Positions 27,806 to 36,816 of a stretch of 64,000 bases of DNA are shown piece by piece. Source of the DNA: Pedobacter sp. D749. GTDB taxonomy: Bacteria > Bacteroidota > Bacteroidia > Sphingobacteriales > Sphingobacteriaceae. The number at the start of each line of letters is the position of its first letter. The first letter of the stretch is position 1. Under the pieces are notes generated by a model that saw only the letters and a list, made by a program, of their open reading frames with translations, ran no database searches and was not told the DNA's origin. The translations under genes were made by a program, and so were the position numbers. The stretch lies in contig NZ_CP079218.1 of the NCBI RefSeq assembly GCF_019317285.1, forward strand, positions 2,170,001-2,234,000, given 5' to 3'.

Positions 27806-29308
27806 ATGCAAAACAATTTTGAAAGATTTTTAAAGCCTGTGTTTCAGTTGGCCGAAAGCAACCGGACGGCGTCTGTAATGAGGTCTCAGGGAATTAAAAG
27901 TTTCCAGGCAGTTGAAACAGGTAGTTCTTCAGATCTGCAAGATCCTAAAGACCTGAAAGTCGAAATTCCATATGAATTTAATGCCAAGGATTATCTCTCG
28001 TTTCTGCTTTATATCAATGCTGAAATTGAACATGGATTGATGCTGCAGTACCTATATGCGGGCTATAGTATCGGAGGCTCGAAAATACCTGAGGAATATC
28101 AGCAAAAGGTGAAAGGGTGGCAGGACATCATCCTTGGGATCGCTAAGGAAGAAATGGGACATTTTATTTCTGTTCAGAATGTATTGAAGCTTATCGGTGC
28201 ACCCTTAAACTTCGGCCGGATGGATTATCCCTGGGATACGCCGTTCTATCCATTCCCATTTAAGCTGGAGCGACTTACCTTAGATTCACTGGCCAAATAC
28301 GTCTATGCAGAATCTCCTGAGGAATGGATCAACAGTGATGATCCGATTGCTAAAGAGGTGAAGGCAAAAGTATATAAGGATACAACTGATCCGCACCGGG
28401 TAGGTGCACTGTTTGCAGTGATCCTAAGCCTGATCAATGATAGTGAGCAGATCCCCGATGATCTTTTTCAGGCAAATACCTATCCCTTTCAGGCAAAATT
28501 TGATGAGTGGGGACGCGGTTATACCGGAGGGCAAAGGGGTAGTTCGCACACGGGTCCGAAGGGAGCACCTGATGTGCTTGTTGCTCCTCTGACCTGTAGG
28601 GATGATGCCTATGCTGCGCTATTGGAAATATCCGAACAGGGTGAGGCACCGACTACCGAAGAAAACGCGGGTAAGCCTTCACACTTTGAACGTTTCTTAT
28701 TTGTTTACAAAGAGCTACGTGAACTGGAAAATGAAATAGGTGGTTTATGGGAACCCTCAAGGAATGTGGCCACTAATCCTTTTATCGCAGAGCGGGAATC
28801 TGATGATAGTTTAGAATCGTCTAAGAACGTCGGTACAGATTATCAGAAGGATGCGATAACTAATCCTGAAGCCAGGGCGTGGGCCCATCTTTTTAATGTG
28901 CGTTACAGGATGTTGCTGAATTATCTTGCCCACAGTTTTCTATTGGATAACGGTTTTAACAATAACGGCGCTACCTCTCCAAGAGCTACGATCATCAATG
29001 CCACCTTTGGTGAAATGTACAACTTAAGGAGTATATCCAACGTACTCGTTCAGACGCCACTGAATCCACCTGGAACGGATGATAAAATGGCAGGGCCACC
29101 TTTTAGTATTCCCTATACACTTGATTTACCGATGGGAGAGGCGAACCGATGGCGTGAACATCAGGACCTGATTGATGCAAGTGAAACCATTATCGTGAGT
29201 CTTTTGCCATATGTTTCGCCTCCAAACCTTAAATATCTCCATGTGTTAAGGGAAGCAGACCAGGGACTTTCTGCAATTATAAAAGAACTTATTTCTACCT
29301 CTAAATAA
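27806..29308 (+). CDS. VioB-type ferritin-like domain protein
   Basis: The 500-residue cytoplasmic protein corresponds to the C-terminal ferritin-like half of VioB/RebD (iminophenylpyruvate dimer synthases; that family similarity is known to me). It shares MLQYLYAGYS after an acidic helix (E73, E75), the E116-M-G-H119 motif of the second helix pair, and the late KMAGPPFSIPYTLD stretch. The N-terminal half of VioB is absent. The E/ExxH pattern suggests a metal (possibly diiron) centre, which is inferred. It is the first gene of a four-gene operon, 19 bp before the LodA-like gene. A role as an oxidative enzyme acting with the quinoprotein is likely but undefined. Confidence 0.85.
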   Translation: MQNNFERFLKPVFQLAESNRTASVMRSQGIKSFQAVETGSSSDLQDPKDLKVEIPYEFNAKDYLSFLLYINAEIEHGLMLQYLYAGYSIGGSKIPEEYQQKVKGWQDIILGIAKEEMGHFISVQNVLKLIGAPLNFGRMDYPWDTPFYPFPFKLERLTLDSLAKYVYAESPEEWINSDDPIAKEVKAKVYKDTTDPHRVGALFAVILSLINDSEQIPDDLFQANTYPFQAKFDEWGRGYTGGQRGSSHTGPKGAPDVLVAPLTCRDDAYAALLEISEQGEAPTTEENAGKPSHFERFLFVYKELRELENEIGGLWEPSRNVATNPFIAERESDDSLESSKNVGTDYQKDAITNPEARAWAHLFNVRYRMLLNYLAHSFLLDNGFNNNGATSPRATIINATFGEMYNLRSISNVLVQTPLNPPGTDDKMAGPPFSIPYTLDLPMGEANRWREHQDLIDASETIIVSLLPYVSPPNLKYLHVLREADQGLSAIIKELISTSK

Positions 29309-29327
29309 TAACCTAAATTTTATTGTT

Positions 29328-31589
29328 ATGAAAATTTTAGCGCTTCGCATTCTTCCTCCGATCGCCATCGGACGTTTAGGCTCTTCTAAAGTTCCCCTTT
29401 CCGCATACGATCTGGGCCTTTCGCAGGAAAAGCCGCTCGACTTCAGAAATATTCTCCCAAAACAGACTTTTAGCGTTGATCCCGTTTCAGGAAAGATTAC
29501 AGGTGAACTGCCCAAACAGATTAGTTTTAAAGATGTACCTTCCAAAGGTTCGAAAGAAGGCAAGATCCATCCGGTTGCTCCCTTTCTTGAAGTTTTTGCA
29601 CTTACTGATGAAGATGGGGACAAGCTTGTGCCCTTAACTGAAACCTTGCTTGCAAAAGCTGGAATGAGCTTAGAGGATATCACCTGGGATGTTGAAGTGG
29701 GGAATATTAAGATTTATAGAAGGACCGGAAAAGAAGGGGATAAGATCTATGCAAAGGTTTTTGGTATCAATAGCCATGCTGCCCAGCCGTTGCTAGGTAA
29801 GAGTGAAAACTTCCTTCCCGGAAAAACCTTGCCATTGGGATCGGTACAGTTTATTTCGCCTACAGATGAATTCCCGGAAATTAGATTCCGTTTTACCCCT
29901 GGGGCTGGAAAAGTATATGGTTCCAGTCGTTTTAGAAATGAAAGCGCAACAAAGCTGGACCAACCGGATCCGATCATCACTTCTGACGATCTTGTGATCT
30001 ACGATAAAGATAAAGGCTGGAGGGGATATTGTGAAAAAGGTGTAGGTGAACCCACCTATACCAACCCTGCACAGATATTTGCAGGCTATTATCTTGCCAA
30101 TAATGATAGGATCAGCTGGGGTTACCTGGATGATGAATGTGATGGTTTTGTTTCCGTTCACTTAAAGGATAAAGACCGTACGCTCACCGCAAGGGCACAT
30201 ATAAGTGCAGGCCCTCCGGCATTTGCACCAGATACGTTACCGGTGCGTGTGGTTTCTGACGAGCTCGAACAGATCCTGCTCGGACCAGAAGTTAAGGGTG
30301 AAGTTGATATTGAAGAGGCGGAAGAAATTGTAAGACGGGCGCTGGAAACGATCAGGCTGATGAATACCAGTGTGATGAACGGAAATTCTTTTGAGGGCAT
30401 ACAAAATGCAGCCAGTACAATGGTGAGGCAGAATACCAATGACTTTGGGCGTCTTTACGAGCCGATCATGGCCACATCAATTGTAGATAACCTTGCTTTA
30501 CGCGCCCTCCATGAAAGGGTATTCGGTGGACTCAGTACCGGCGCTGCAGCGTGGTTTGCCGATGCGCTACGCCGTCCTGAAGAAATCGGTGATCTATCAA
30601 GCGCAACATTGCGTAAGATGCCGGCACTCATGCGTGGAGCTGATGGACGTTCGTTAACACTCACACACAGACAGATCAATTTAGTAATCCAGGCTGCTGC
30701 TGGCGCACTGTTCAAGGATAGCCAGCCAGCAGGAGAGGTAGATAGAACTCCTCTAAAAGATAAAGCCCTCCAGGCGGCTAACCTCACTGCGCAGCTACAT
30801 TACCTCGGTGAGGGAAATCCTTTTTCTATTTTACCAAGAGCAGCGATTTCAAATTGTTTTCCTGGACTGGAATTTGATTTCAGGAATCTTTGGCGCCGCG
30901 CATTTGATGGAATTGTCCTAATTGAGAACAACAATTACGTTATCGAAGCTGACCCGGCGTTCGAACACCTGAAAGACTGTCGCCTTGTTGCCATAGATCA
31001 TAAGCCGACAATGGTTGCGACCTCTGGTCCGGTGTTTCCAGGAGGGGACAGCGTTCCCCTGATCACTGCAGCCAATCCCAACGGAGTTTCATTTATGGAG
31101 TGGTCAAATTCTATGGCGCAGGTCCTGCAAAAGCAAGGGCAGGAAGTGGTTTGCCATTTTACTGTCGGACCTTCCAAAACAGAAGTTGTTGCTTTGGAAA
31201 AAGACCTTGATAACGAAAAACTTTATCAAAAGGTGAGCCTGAAAGTGAACCATTTCTTTGAGGCCGATACCAGTGTCTTTTCTGAAGAAATTATCAAACC
31301 GGGCGAAATGACTCAAGGGCTTTGTGCGCCATGGCAGAACGATTACCGTGAATGCGCCTGCTATTATTGGGCGGCCAGCCGACCGGATTTTGTAAATGTG
31401 GTACCTGATGAAAAAGGACTCAGTGCCGGCGACAATTGGATGGCGAAAAAAAGAACGGGCGAATATATACTGGATAACAGGACAGATTCGCGTCTATTGA
31501 GTTATGATGACCTGTTCAGGAACTGGGAGGGTGAGCTAAGTTTCATCATCAAAGGAAACGATGCCACCGGAACAAATCAGGAACAGTAG
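29328..31589 (+). CDS. LodA/GoxA-like CTQ-dependent oxidase homologue
   Basis: The 753-residue protein has no signal peptide. The N-terminus (RILPPIAIGRLGSS) and the C-terminal block PGEMTQGLCAPWQNDY then YYWAASRPDFV match the LodA/GoxA family of amino-acid oxidases with a cysteine tryptophylquinone cofactor. The cofactor pair by motif is C510 (NCFPGLE) and W669 (APWQ). In LodA the pair (C516/W581, from memory) is 65 residues apart, against 159 here, so an insertion of about 95 residues is implied. Family members oxidise a primary amine to release H2O2 and ammonia; the substrate here is unknown. It is flanked by the ferritin-like gene (19 bp) and the radical SAM gene (27 bp), with the LodB-like flavoprotein after that. 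Confidence 0.82.
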   Translation: MKILALRILPPIAIGRLGSSKVPLSAYDLGLSQEKPLDFRNILPKQTFSVDPVSGKITGELPKQISFKDVPSKGSKEGKIHPVAPFLEVFALTDEDGDKLVPLTETLLAKAGMSLEDITWDVEVGNIKIYRRTGKEGDKIYAKVFGINSHAAQPLLGKSENFLPGKTLPLGSVQFISPTDEFPEIRFRFTPGAGKVYGSSRFRNESATKLDQPDPIITSDDLVIYDKDKGWRGYCEKGVGEPTYTNPAQIFAGYYLANNDRISWGYLDDECDGFVSVHLKDKDRTLTARAHISAGPPAFAPDTLPVRVVSDELEQILLGPEVKGEVDIEEAEEIVRRALETIRLMNTSVMNGNSFEGIQNAASTMVRQNTNDFGRLYEPIMATSIVDNLALRALHERVFGGLSTGAAAWFADALRRPEEIGDLSSATLRKMPALMRGADGRSLTLTHRQINLVIQAAAGALFKDSQPAGEVDRTPLKDKALQAANLTAQLHYLGEGNPFSILPRAAISNCFPGLEFDFRNLWRRAFDGIVLIENNNYVIEADPAFEHLKDCRLVAIDHKPTMVATSGPVFPGGDSVPLITAANPNGVSFMEWSNSMAQVLQKQGQEVVCHFTVGPSKTEVVALEKDLDNEKLYQKVSLKVNHFFEADTSVFSEEIIKPGEMTQGLCAPWQNDYRECACYYWAASRPDFVNVVPDEKGLSAGDNWMAKKRTGEYILDNRTDSRLLSYDDLFRNWEGELSFIIKGNDATGTNQEQ

Positions 31590-31616
31590 ATATATCTATA
31601 AAAAAAGCAGATAATT

Positions 31617-32993
31617 ATGTCAACGCTTATACAAACAGATTCTCCTGCAGGCAACATAGCCAACAGGATGGCGAAAAAAATTGCTGCCGAATCCGGGCCA
31701 GCCTCTCCACAGGTACATCTGGTTAGAGGTGGGCAGCAAACGCAGCTGTTGGTTACCAATGGGACAATGCTCTACCAAATTTCTTCTCAGACTGAGGAAG
31801 AGTTCCGTGTGCTCTTGGAATCAAAAGATGAAAAAAGCCTTAAAAACAAGCTGGTGGATATGGGGCTTGATGCGCCGCCGAAAATAGATGACGAGCCATT
31901 GAAAAGCCCAAGAATTTATGCCCTTTCATTGGCCATAGCCCAAAAATGTAATATGGGCTGTACCTATTGTTATGCCGATCAAGGTGGCTTTGGTGGCGCG
32001 ATGAAAAGCATGCCGCTTGATGTTGCCACAAGATCTATCGACTTACTGCTTAAAGACTGTCCGGAAAATGGCAAGGTACAGCTCACTTTCCTTGGTGGGG
32101 AACCCTTGCTGAACCGCAAAGCCATAAGGGCCGCAACGGTATACGCAGCCGGGAAAGCGGCTGAAAAAAATATTAAAGTTGGGTTTTCCATTACCACCAA
32201 CGGAACACTGCTGACCGCGGATGATGCCGTTTTTTTTGAAGAACATGCTTTCTCGGTTACGGTCAGCCTGGATGGGTTAAAGGAAAGTCATGATGCACAG
32301 CGACCATTGAAAGGCGGTTCGGGTACCTACGAGCAGATCATGGAAAACATCAGACCGTTGCTACAGATCCAACGGAAAATGCAGGTGTCGGCCAGGGTAA
32401 CAGTTACCCCTGCTAACCTCAACCTGTTGGAAGTTCTTGAAGAGTTTGTCGAAATGGGCTTCCATAGTGTGGGTTTTTCTCCACTGCTGAATTCCAGCAA
32501 CGGAAAAGGCGAAATGGATGAAAAAGATCTTGAGAAACTGCTTGGGGCTATGATTGCCTGTGGACTGCATTTTGAAAAGAAAGTACTCCAGGGCGAGCGT
32601 TACCCTTACCTTAATATGGTTAATGCCCTCAAAGAAATAGATAAAGGTACACACCGTCCATATCCATGTGGTGCGGGCGCAGGGTACATGGGGGTCTCTG
32701 CTGATGGAGAACTTGCCGCTTGCCACAGGTTTGTTAATGAACCGGGTGGACGTATGGGCGATATTGTAAACGGTATTGATGCAGAGCTGCAGAACGGCTG
32801 GCTGGAATCAAGGCACGTCCACCGGCAGTCTCCATGTAACCAATGCTGGGCCCGCTATCTCTGTGGAGGAGGTTGTCATCATGAAGTGCTCGATAAGGGA
32901 AGAAATGCCTGTAATTATATCCGGGGATGGCTGCATTATACTATTCAGGCCCATGAGCGCATTTCAAGGTTGGCGCCAGGCTGGTTCAGTTAA
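31617..32993 (+). CDS. Radical SAM / SPASM maturase
   Basis: The 458-residue enzyme carries the radical SAM motif C111-NMG-C115-TY-C118 and the GGEPLL SAM-binding loop. The C-terminal SPASM domain has seven cysteines: C351, C369, C407, C410, C416, C420 and C432. The central CX2CX5CX3C spacing fits exactly and would hold two auxiliary Fe-S clusters. The N-terminal 95 residues may form a substrate-recognition domain. SPASM enzymes of this layout modify peptides or proteins, for example QhpD, which makes thioether bonds in a quinoprotein subunit. The target here is probably the LodA-like protein. The flavoprotein gene begins 9 bp after the stop. Confidence 0.9.
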   Translation: MSTLIQTDSPAGNIANRMAKKIAAESGPASPQVHLVRGGQQTQLLVTNGTMLYQISSQTEEEFRVLLESKDEKSLKNKLVDMGLDAPPKIDDEPLKSPRIYALSLAIAQKCNMGCTYCYADQGGFGGAMKSMPLDVATRSIDLLLKDCPENGKVQLTFLGGEPLLNRKAIRAATVYAAGKAAEKNIKVGFSITTNGTLLTADDAVFFEEHAFSVTVSLDGLKESHDAQRPLKGGSGTYEQIMENIRPLLQIQRKMQVSARVTVTPANLNLLEVLEEFVEMGFHSVGFSPLLNSSNGKGEMDEKDLEKLLGAMIACGLHFEKKVLQGERYPYLNMVNALKEIDKGTHRPYPCGAGAGYMGVSADGELAACHRFVNEPGGRMGDIVNGIDAELQNGWLESRHVHRQSPCNQCWARYLCGGGCHHEVLDKGRNACNYIRGWLHYTIQAHERISRLAPGWFS

Positions 32994-33002
32994 GCTATTT
33001 TT

Positions 33003-34481
33003 ATGGCAAACATTGAACTATTTGATGCAGTAATCATAGGAGGAGGGCCTGCCGGAAGTTGTGCAGCTTTGCGGTTGCTTGAGCTTGGACACCGCGTGGC
33101 ATTGGTTGAGCAATATATTTTTCCACGTCCGCAGATTGGGGAGTCGTTGTCTGCAGGCGTACGGAATATTTTTGATTATCTCGGTGCAGGCCATCTGCTA
33201 AACGGGCGTGGATATATCGATGGGCTGCCCGCTCAGGTGATCTGGGAGAATGCCAGAGAGAGGAAGGTTGAGCTTAGAAAGCACGGTGACAGCATTATGG
33301 TAGATAGGGGGAAACTCGATTACGATATGCTCCAGTTGGCGGTTTCAAGAGGGCTGGTTTTGTTCCAACCTGCAAAACCCGAAACTTTCAAGCAGGAAGG
33401 GAATCATTGGAAAGTGGTAATTAGGGTGGGAAATGAGCATCGGGAGCTCAGGACAATTTTCGTGCTGGACTCAAGGGGAAGGAGTGGGAGCAAATTGACC
33501 GATAAGATTATTACGGCACCGCCCATGGTTGCACTTTATGCAAACACCAGTAGGATTTCGATGCCGGCAAGTACCTTGATAGAGGCGCAAGAAGACGGTT
33601 GGTTATGGGGATCACCTTTGCCAGGTAAAGGGTTTAGGATGATGGCTTTTTTTGCCCCAGAGGATCTTCGGAAAGGAAATGCTGACAAACTTTTTAGAAA
33701 CAGGATATCTTCTTCGGTATTGTTCCATGATGGACTTAAAGATCTTGAGCCTTCTGTCACCAGAAGCTGCATGGTACTAAACTATAGTCACAATCAGCCA
33801 TGGGACAACAATTACATCAGGATCGGGGAAGCTGCTTTTACGCTTGACCCCCTGTCTTCTACAGGTGTTGAAAAGGCAATGCGTTTTTCACTGCAAACGG
33901 TGATTGCTGTAAATACCATACTCAGCGCTGGCGATACCGAAATTTCCCGGACCTTTTTTGAAGATCATATAGCGGAGTCGATGGGTCAGCATCTAAAATG
34001 GACAAGTGCATATTACCAGAGTGCATGGCCCAAAAGCAACAACGTTTTTTGGAAAGAAAGATCAAAAGTGAATATCTCAGCCCAGGATACGCAAACTGCC
34101 TTCCACCAAAAACTTACGCTCAGGTTAGACAAAATCACTGCTAAAAAAAAGAACGATGCCATAGCTGGAGGAGTGTGGCCTGTGGAGGCGATAGATCAGT
34201 TTTGGTATAAAAAAATAAGGCTTTCACCTCAGCTTACCTATGTTAAGACGATATGTGTAGAAAACGACCGGCTCCAGTTGAAGGACGCCGTTAAACATCC
34301 AGCTATTGATAGAGAAATAGCCTACATCGATAACCTGGCAATTTTTCCCTTGATCTGTGGAATACAGGGAACCGAAACTTTAGGGGAACTGATTTATTCC
34401 TGGAGTCAGAAAATATCCTTTGAAGAAGCCAGGAATATTACAGTCCGGCTGTGTAATCTTGGTCTAATGGAATTAAGCTAA
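33003..34481 (+). CDS. LodB-like FAD-dependent oxidoreductase (tryptophan halogenase superfamily)
   Basis: The 492-residue protein has the N-terminal dinucleotide-binding motif G13-G-G-PA-G18. It also has the PRPQIGESLSAG segment typical of the halogenase/LodB group, and GEAAFTLDPLSSTGVEKAM near residue 275. The Lys of true halogenases (KxxW) was not found, so chlorination is unlikely. LodB and QhpG are flavoprotein monooxygenases that hydroxylate the cofactor tryptophan of their partner. This gene is the last of the operon, 9 bp after the radical SAM gene. The C-terminal 120 residues look like a small helical extension. It is probably required to mature the LodA-like protein. Confidence 0.86.
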   Translation: MANIELFDAVIIGGGPAGSCAALRLLELGHRVALVEQYIFPRPQIGESLSAGVRNIFDYLGAGHLLNGRGYIDGLPAQVIWENARERKVELRKHGDSIMVDRGKLDYDMLQLAVSRGLVLFQPAKPETFKQEGNHWKVVIRVGNEHRELRTIFVLDSRGRSGSKLTDKIITAPPMVALYANTSRISMPASTLIEAQEDGWLWGSPLPGKGFRMMAFFAPEDLRKGNADKLFRNRISSSVLFHDGLKDLEPSVTRSCMVLNYSHNQPWDNNYIRIGEAAFTLDPLSSTGVEKAMRFSLQTVIAVNTILSAGDTEISRTFFEDHIAESMGQHLKWTSAYYQSAWPKSNNVFWKERSKVNISAQDTQTAFHQKLTLRLDKITAKKKNDAIAGGVWPVEAIDQFWYKKIRLSPQLTYVKTICVENDRLQLKDAVKHPAIDREIAYIDNLAIFPLICGIQGTETLGELIYSWSQKISFEEARNITVRLCNLGLMELS

Positions 34482-34876
34482 GGGCTGTCGGATATTGTGA
34501 ACGAGATCATAGTAATTATTAAGGCAGTGAAGTTTAGATAATTGATTGGAGGTTGAAAAGCAGACAATCTGAAAAAACAAACCTGCAGGAATAACCTAAT
34601 AAAACTTCATAAAATATGGCTTAACGATGTCTATAAAGCAGGTTGATCCGTTATTAATCTCCAAAAAATACAAAAATGAAATGTTACAAGATGATTAAAC
34701 ATTAAATTTTAACAATATTTATAATTAAATTTAATAAAGCTGAATGCCTACAACTGGCCCGGGAAGAGAATTAAAAATGTTTTAGATGTCCGTAAATGCT
34801 ATTTTGAAAATAAGAAATTCTAACATCAGAAAAGTAATTACATTATATACTATTACATCCTGCCGATTTTAAATAG
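34482..34876. other. Gene-free AT-rich gap
   Basis: About 395 bases with a drop in GC relative to the operon before it. No gene, no strong terminator and no copy of the attC-like repeat is seen here. This is the left boundary of the AT-rich accessory island. Confidence 0.5.
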
Positions 34877-35335
34877 ATGCCAGTACAAGAAATGGAAAGA
34901 ATTATATTTAAGTTTTGGTTAAAAAACATTTTAATAAGTATTGCTTTATTCATTACTTATAGAATAGTAATTGCAGAAACAGATCACGCTGATGGTAATT
35001 TTCTTGATTGGATTTTACAAATTTTAGATATACTATTGAACTTAGTGTATTCATTGATATATCTAATTGCAATGGTTTTTTGTTCGTTTGCAATTTTTCT
35101 AAATCTGATAGATAAAATTAGAAATAATCTTTATCTATCATTATTAACATTTTTAGGAATCCCCTTATTTTATGTTATTTTTATCATTATAGCCATATTA
35201 ACTGACAATCTTTTATACAAAAATACTGTTACTGTATTCAGAAATATTTTAGTTTTTTCAATAATTTATCTCTTTTTTACAACTTTAGAATTTTTAATAT
35301 TCAGAAAAAGAATTAATAAATTCCGAACTGAATGA
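34877..35335 (+). CDS. Four-helix membrane protein in an AT-rich cassette
   Basis: The 152-residue protein is almost entirely hydrophobic, with four TM helices at about 15-33, 50-80, 90-115 and 120-143. Ile, Leu, Phe and Asn codons dominate and the base composition is much more AT-rich than in the neighbouring operon. It ends with a basic tail, RKRINKF. The start might be the Met five codons later (34892). No family is recognised. It is directly followed by an attC-like element (35343-35454), so it looks like the coding part of a mobile cassette. Confidence 0.6.
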   Translation: MPVQEMERIIFKFWLKNILISIALFITYRIVIAETDHADGNFLDWILQILDILLNLVYSLIYLIAMVFCSFAIFLNLIDKIRNNLYLSLLTFLGIPLFYVIFIIIAILTDNLLYKNTVTVFRNILVFSIIYLFFTTLEFLIFRKRINKFRTE

Positions 35336-35342
35336 CAAAAAC

Positions 35343-35454
35343 TAAGGTTTTTGAGTCAGGCGGGCTGATTGCAAAATTTAACAGTAATTTTTCGATCAAA
35401 CCATAGCTTTTGTGCTATGATTGTCCGCTCCAAAGTAAAGGCCCGAAACGTTGG
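35343..35454 (+). repeat. attC-like intergenic element, copy 1
   Basis: This is a 112-bp element starting 7 bp after a stop codon. Its left part shares the core CTGATTGCAAAATTTAACAG with copies 2 and 3. Its right end carries AAAGGCCCGAAACGTTGG, which is partly complementary to the left end (AAGGTTTTTGAGTCAGGCGG). The ends therefore form an imperfect palindrome, with a small hairpin CATAGC/GCTATG in the middle. This is the architecture of an integron attC site. The next gene starts 16 bp later. Confidence 0.65.
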
Positions 35455-35470
35455 CTGATGTTATAAAAAT

Positions 35471-36151
35471 ATGAGACCTGAAAAAGAATTTGCTGTTACA
35501 GCTTGTAAAGAATTAGAAGAGAAATTATCTATGTACGGTTTTAAAACTTTATCTAAAGGATTACTTTTTAAGCGAAAACTTAACCGTGACATTATACAAG
35601 AAATTGCTTTCCAAATAACTTCCCATTTTGATATTATTGTTCATATATCAGTAACATCTGAAATAGTAAAACAATGGAATAAAGACAACTTTGAAGACGA
35701 AAGTGGTATTATGGTAACAAAACAATTAGGATATTTAACACCATTCCAAAATTGGAAAACTTGGAATATTATGAAATCTGAAATTGCAAAAAAGCAATTT
35801 AAGGAAGAATTCTTATATCAAATAGAAGAATACATATTACCATTTTTTGAAAAGTTTAATAATATCAATTTACTTATTGAAGAGCTTATAGAAAATAATG
35901 GTTCTTGGACAAATTATGATAAAAAAGTGCAAGTATTGCCAATAGAAACAGTTTTAAGTTATAAAACTGTTGAAGATGGACAGCGTTTACTCAATAACTT
36001 CCTAAAAGGGAACGTTACATACCTTAAACAAATTAGGAAACATAAATTGCACGAAATGATAGAATTTAATTTTACATATTCAGAATTTTTTGGAGCAATT
36101 GAATTTAAAAAAGCATCCAAAAAAGGATTAACATTAAATGAAATCAGCTAA
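35471..36151 (+). CDS. Hypothetical cytoplasmic protein (DUF4304-like N-terminus)
   Basis: The 226-residue soluble protein starts with a helix, a GFKTLSKGLLFKRKLNRD hairpin and an IAFQIT strand. This reminds me of the DUF4304 fold, a family of small accessory proteins of unknown function; the match is tentative. The remainder is rich in Lys, Glu and Asn with helical character. No catalytic motif or export signal is visible. The gene sits between attC-like copies 1 and 2 and has the same AT-rich composition, so it appears to be a cassette gene. Confidence 0.55.
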   Translation: MRPEKEFAVTACKELEEKLSMYGFKTLSKGLLFKRKLNRDIIQEIAFQITSHFDIIVHISVTSEIVKQWNKDNFEDESGIMVTKQLGYLTPFQNWKTWNIMKSEIAKKQFKEEFLYQIEEYILPFFEKFNNINLLIEELIENNGSWTNYDKKVQVLPIETVLSYKTVEDGQRLLNNFLKGNVTYLKQIRKHKLHEMIEFNFTYSEFFGAIEFKKASKKGLTLNEIS

Positions 36152-36297
36152 TAAGGATTTTTCCTCAGGCCGGCTGAATGCAAAATGCAACGGTAGCTTT
36201 TCTAATTTAACTTTAATAATAATATCGACTATTGTACTTCGATTTGACTTCGTAGCACTTAAGTCTCCCATCCGGAGCAAAGCCCCAAAATGTTGTA
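36152..36297 (+). repeat. attC-like intergenic element, copy 2
   Basis: This 146-bp element begins directly after the stop codon. The left core CGGCTGAATGCAAAATGCAA aligns with copies 1 and 3. The right end, GGAGCAAAGCCCC followed by ATGTTG, is partly complementary to the left AAGGATTTTTCCTCAGGCCGG region. It shares TTTAATAATAATATC with copy 3. The downstream gene starts 52 bp later. Confidence 0.65.
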
Positions 36298-36348
36298 TGC
36301 TATACTAAAAGATCGCAATAGACGAACACACCTAAATAAAAGCAAAAA

Positions 36349-36816
36349 ATGAACGAACTAATAAATAATTGCTTCCTATATTTAATAATTATAATTTCCC
36401 CTTTTACATCTGTCTCTTGTCAAACCAAAAAAGAAAAAGATTTTGTGCAATTTGTTGTGCAACCTGTAGCAGAAATTGGAAAATCTATTGATTTTACTAT
36501 TCATTTCGAAGAAAAGCCAGATAGTATTTGGAGTAGTAATACGGAAATTAATGGCTTGGAATTGACCCATAAATTAGATGGGACATTATCAATAAATGAG
36601 ATTGAATTGACGGGTGACAACGATAAAGTCATTAAGACATTTTATTCTTCTTATACCTATGCAAAACCTACAAAACTTGGTAAAATTGAATTCCCTATTT
36701 TATCGGTAAGATATAAAGGGAAAGTATATAAAACTTCGCCGTTTTCTATTAATGTGGTGGATAAAATTAAAATCGGCCAAGATGCCGTACAAGTAATTTG
36801 GTCCACCAAAAAATAA
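36349..36816 (+). CDS. BatD-like Ig domain lipoprotein, first part (interrupted by a frame change)
   Basis: A signal segment (about 8-24, ending SVSC) is followed by an Ig-like domain with the BatD pattern: a VGKSIDFTIHFEE-type opening strand, then TYAKPTKLGKIEFPILSV and RYKGKVYKTSPFSINV. The reading frame stops at 36816 in ACC AAA AAA TAA. Slipping back one base there gives ATA ACA TAT AAT and continues into the next open frame without a break in protein pattern. It therefore looks like the first half of a split gene of about 315 codons. BatD proteins belong to the Bat aerotolerance/von Willebrand cluster; none of the other bat genes is nearby. Confidence 0.55.
   Translation: MNELINNCFLYLIIIISPFTSVSCQTKKEKDFVQFVVQPVAEIGKSIDFTIHFEEKPDSIWSSNTEINGLELTHKLDGTLSINEIELTGDNDKVIKTFYSSYTYAKPTKLGKIEFPILSVRYKGKVYKTSPFSINVVDKIKIGQDAVQVIWSTKK

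Noticed and set aside
29328..31589. Subunit of quinohemoprotein amine dehydrogenase
   Set aside because: No heme-binding CxxCH motif and no small cross-linked subunit gene is present; LodA-like motifs at both ends fit better.
33003..34481. Flavin-dependent tryptophan halogenase
   Set aside because: The fold matches, but the conserved KxxW motif region needed for chlorination was not found and the LodA context favours a LodB-type maturase.
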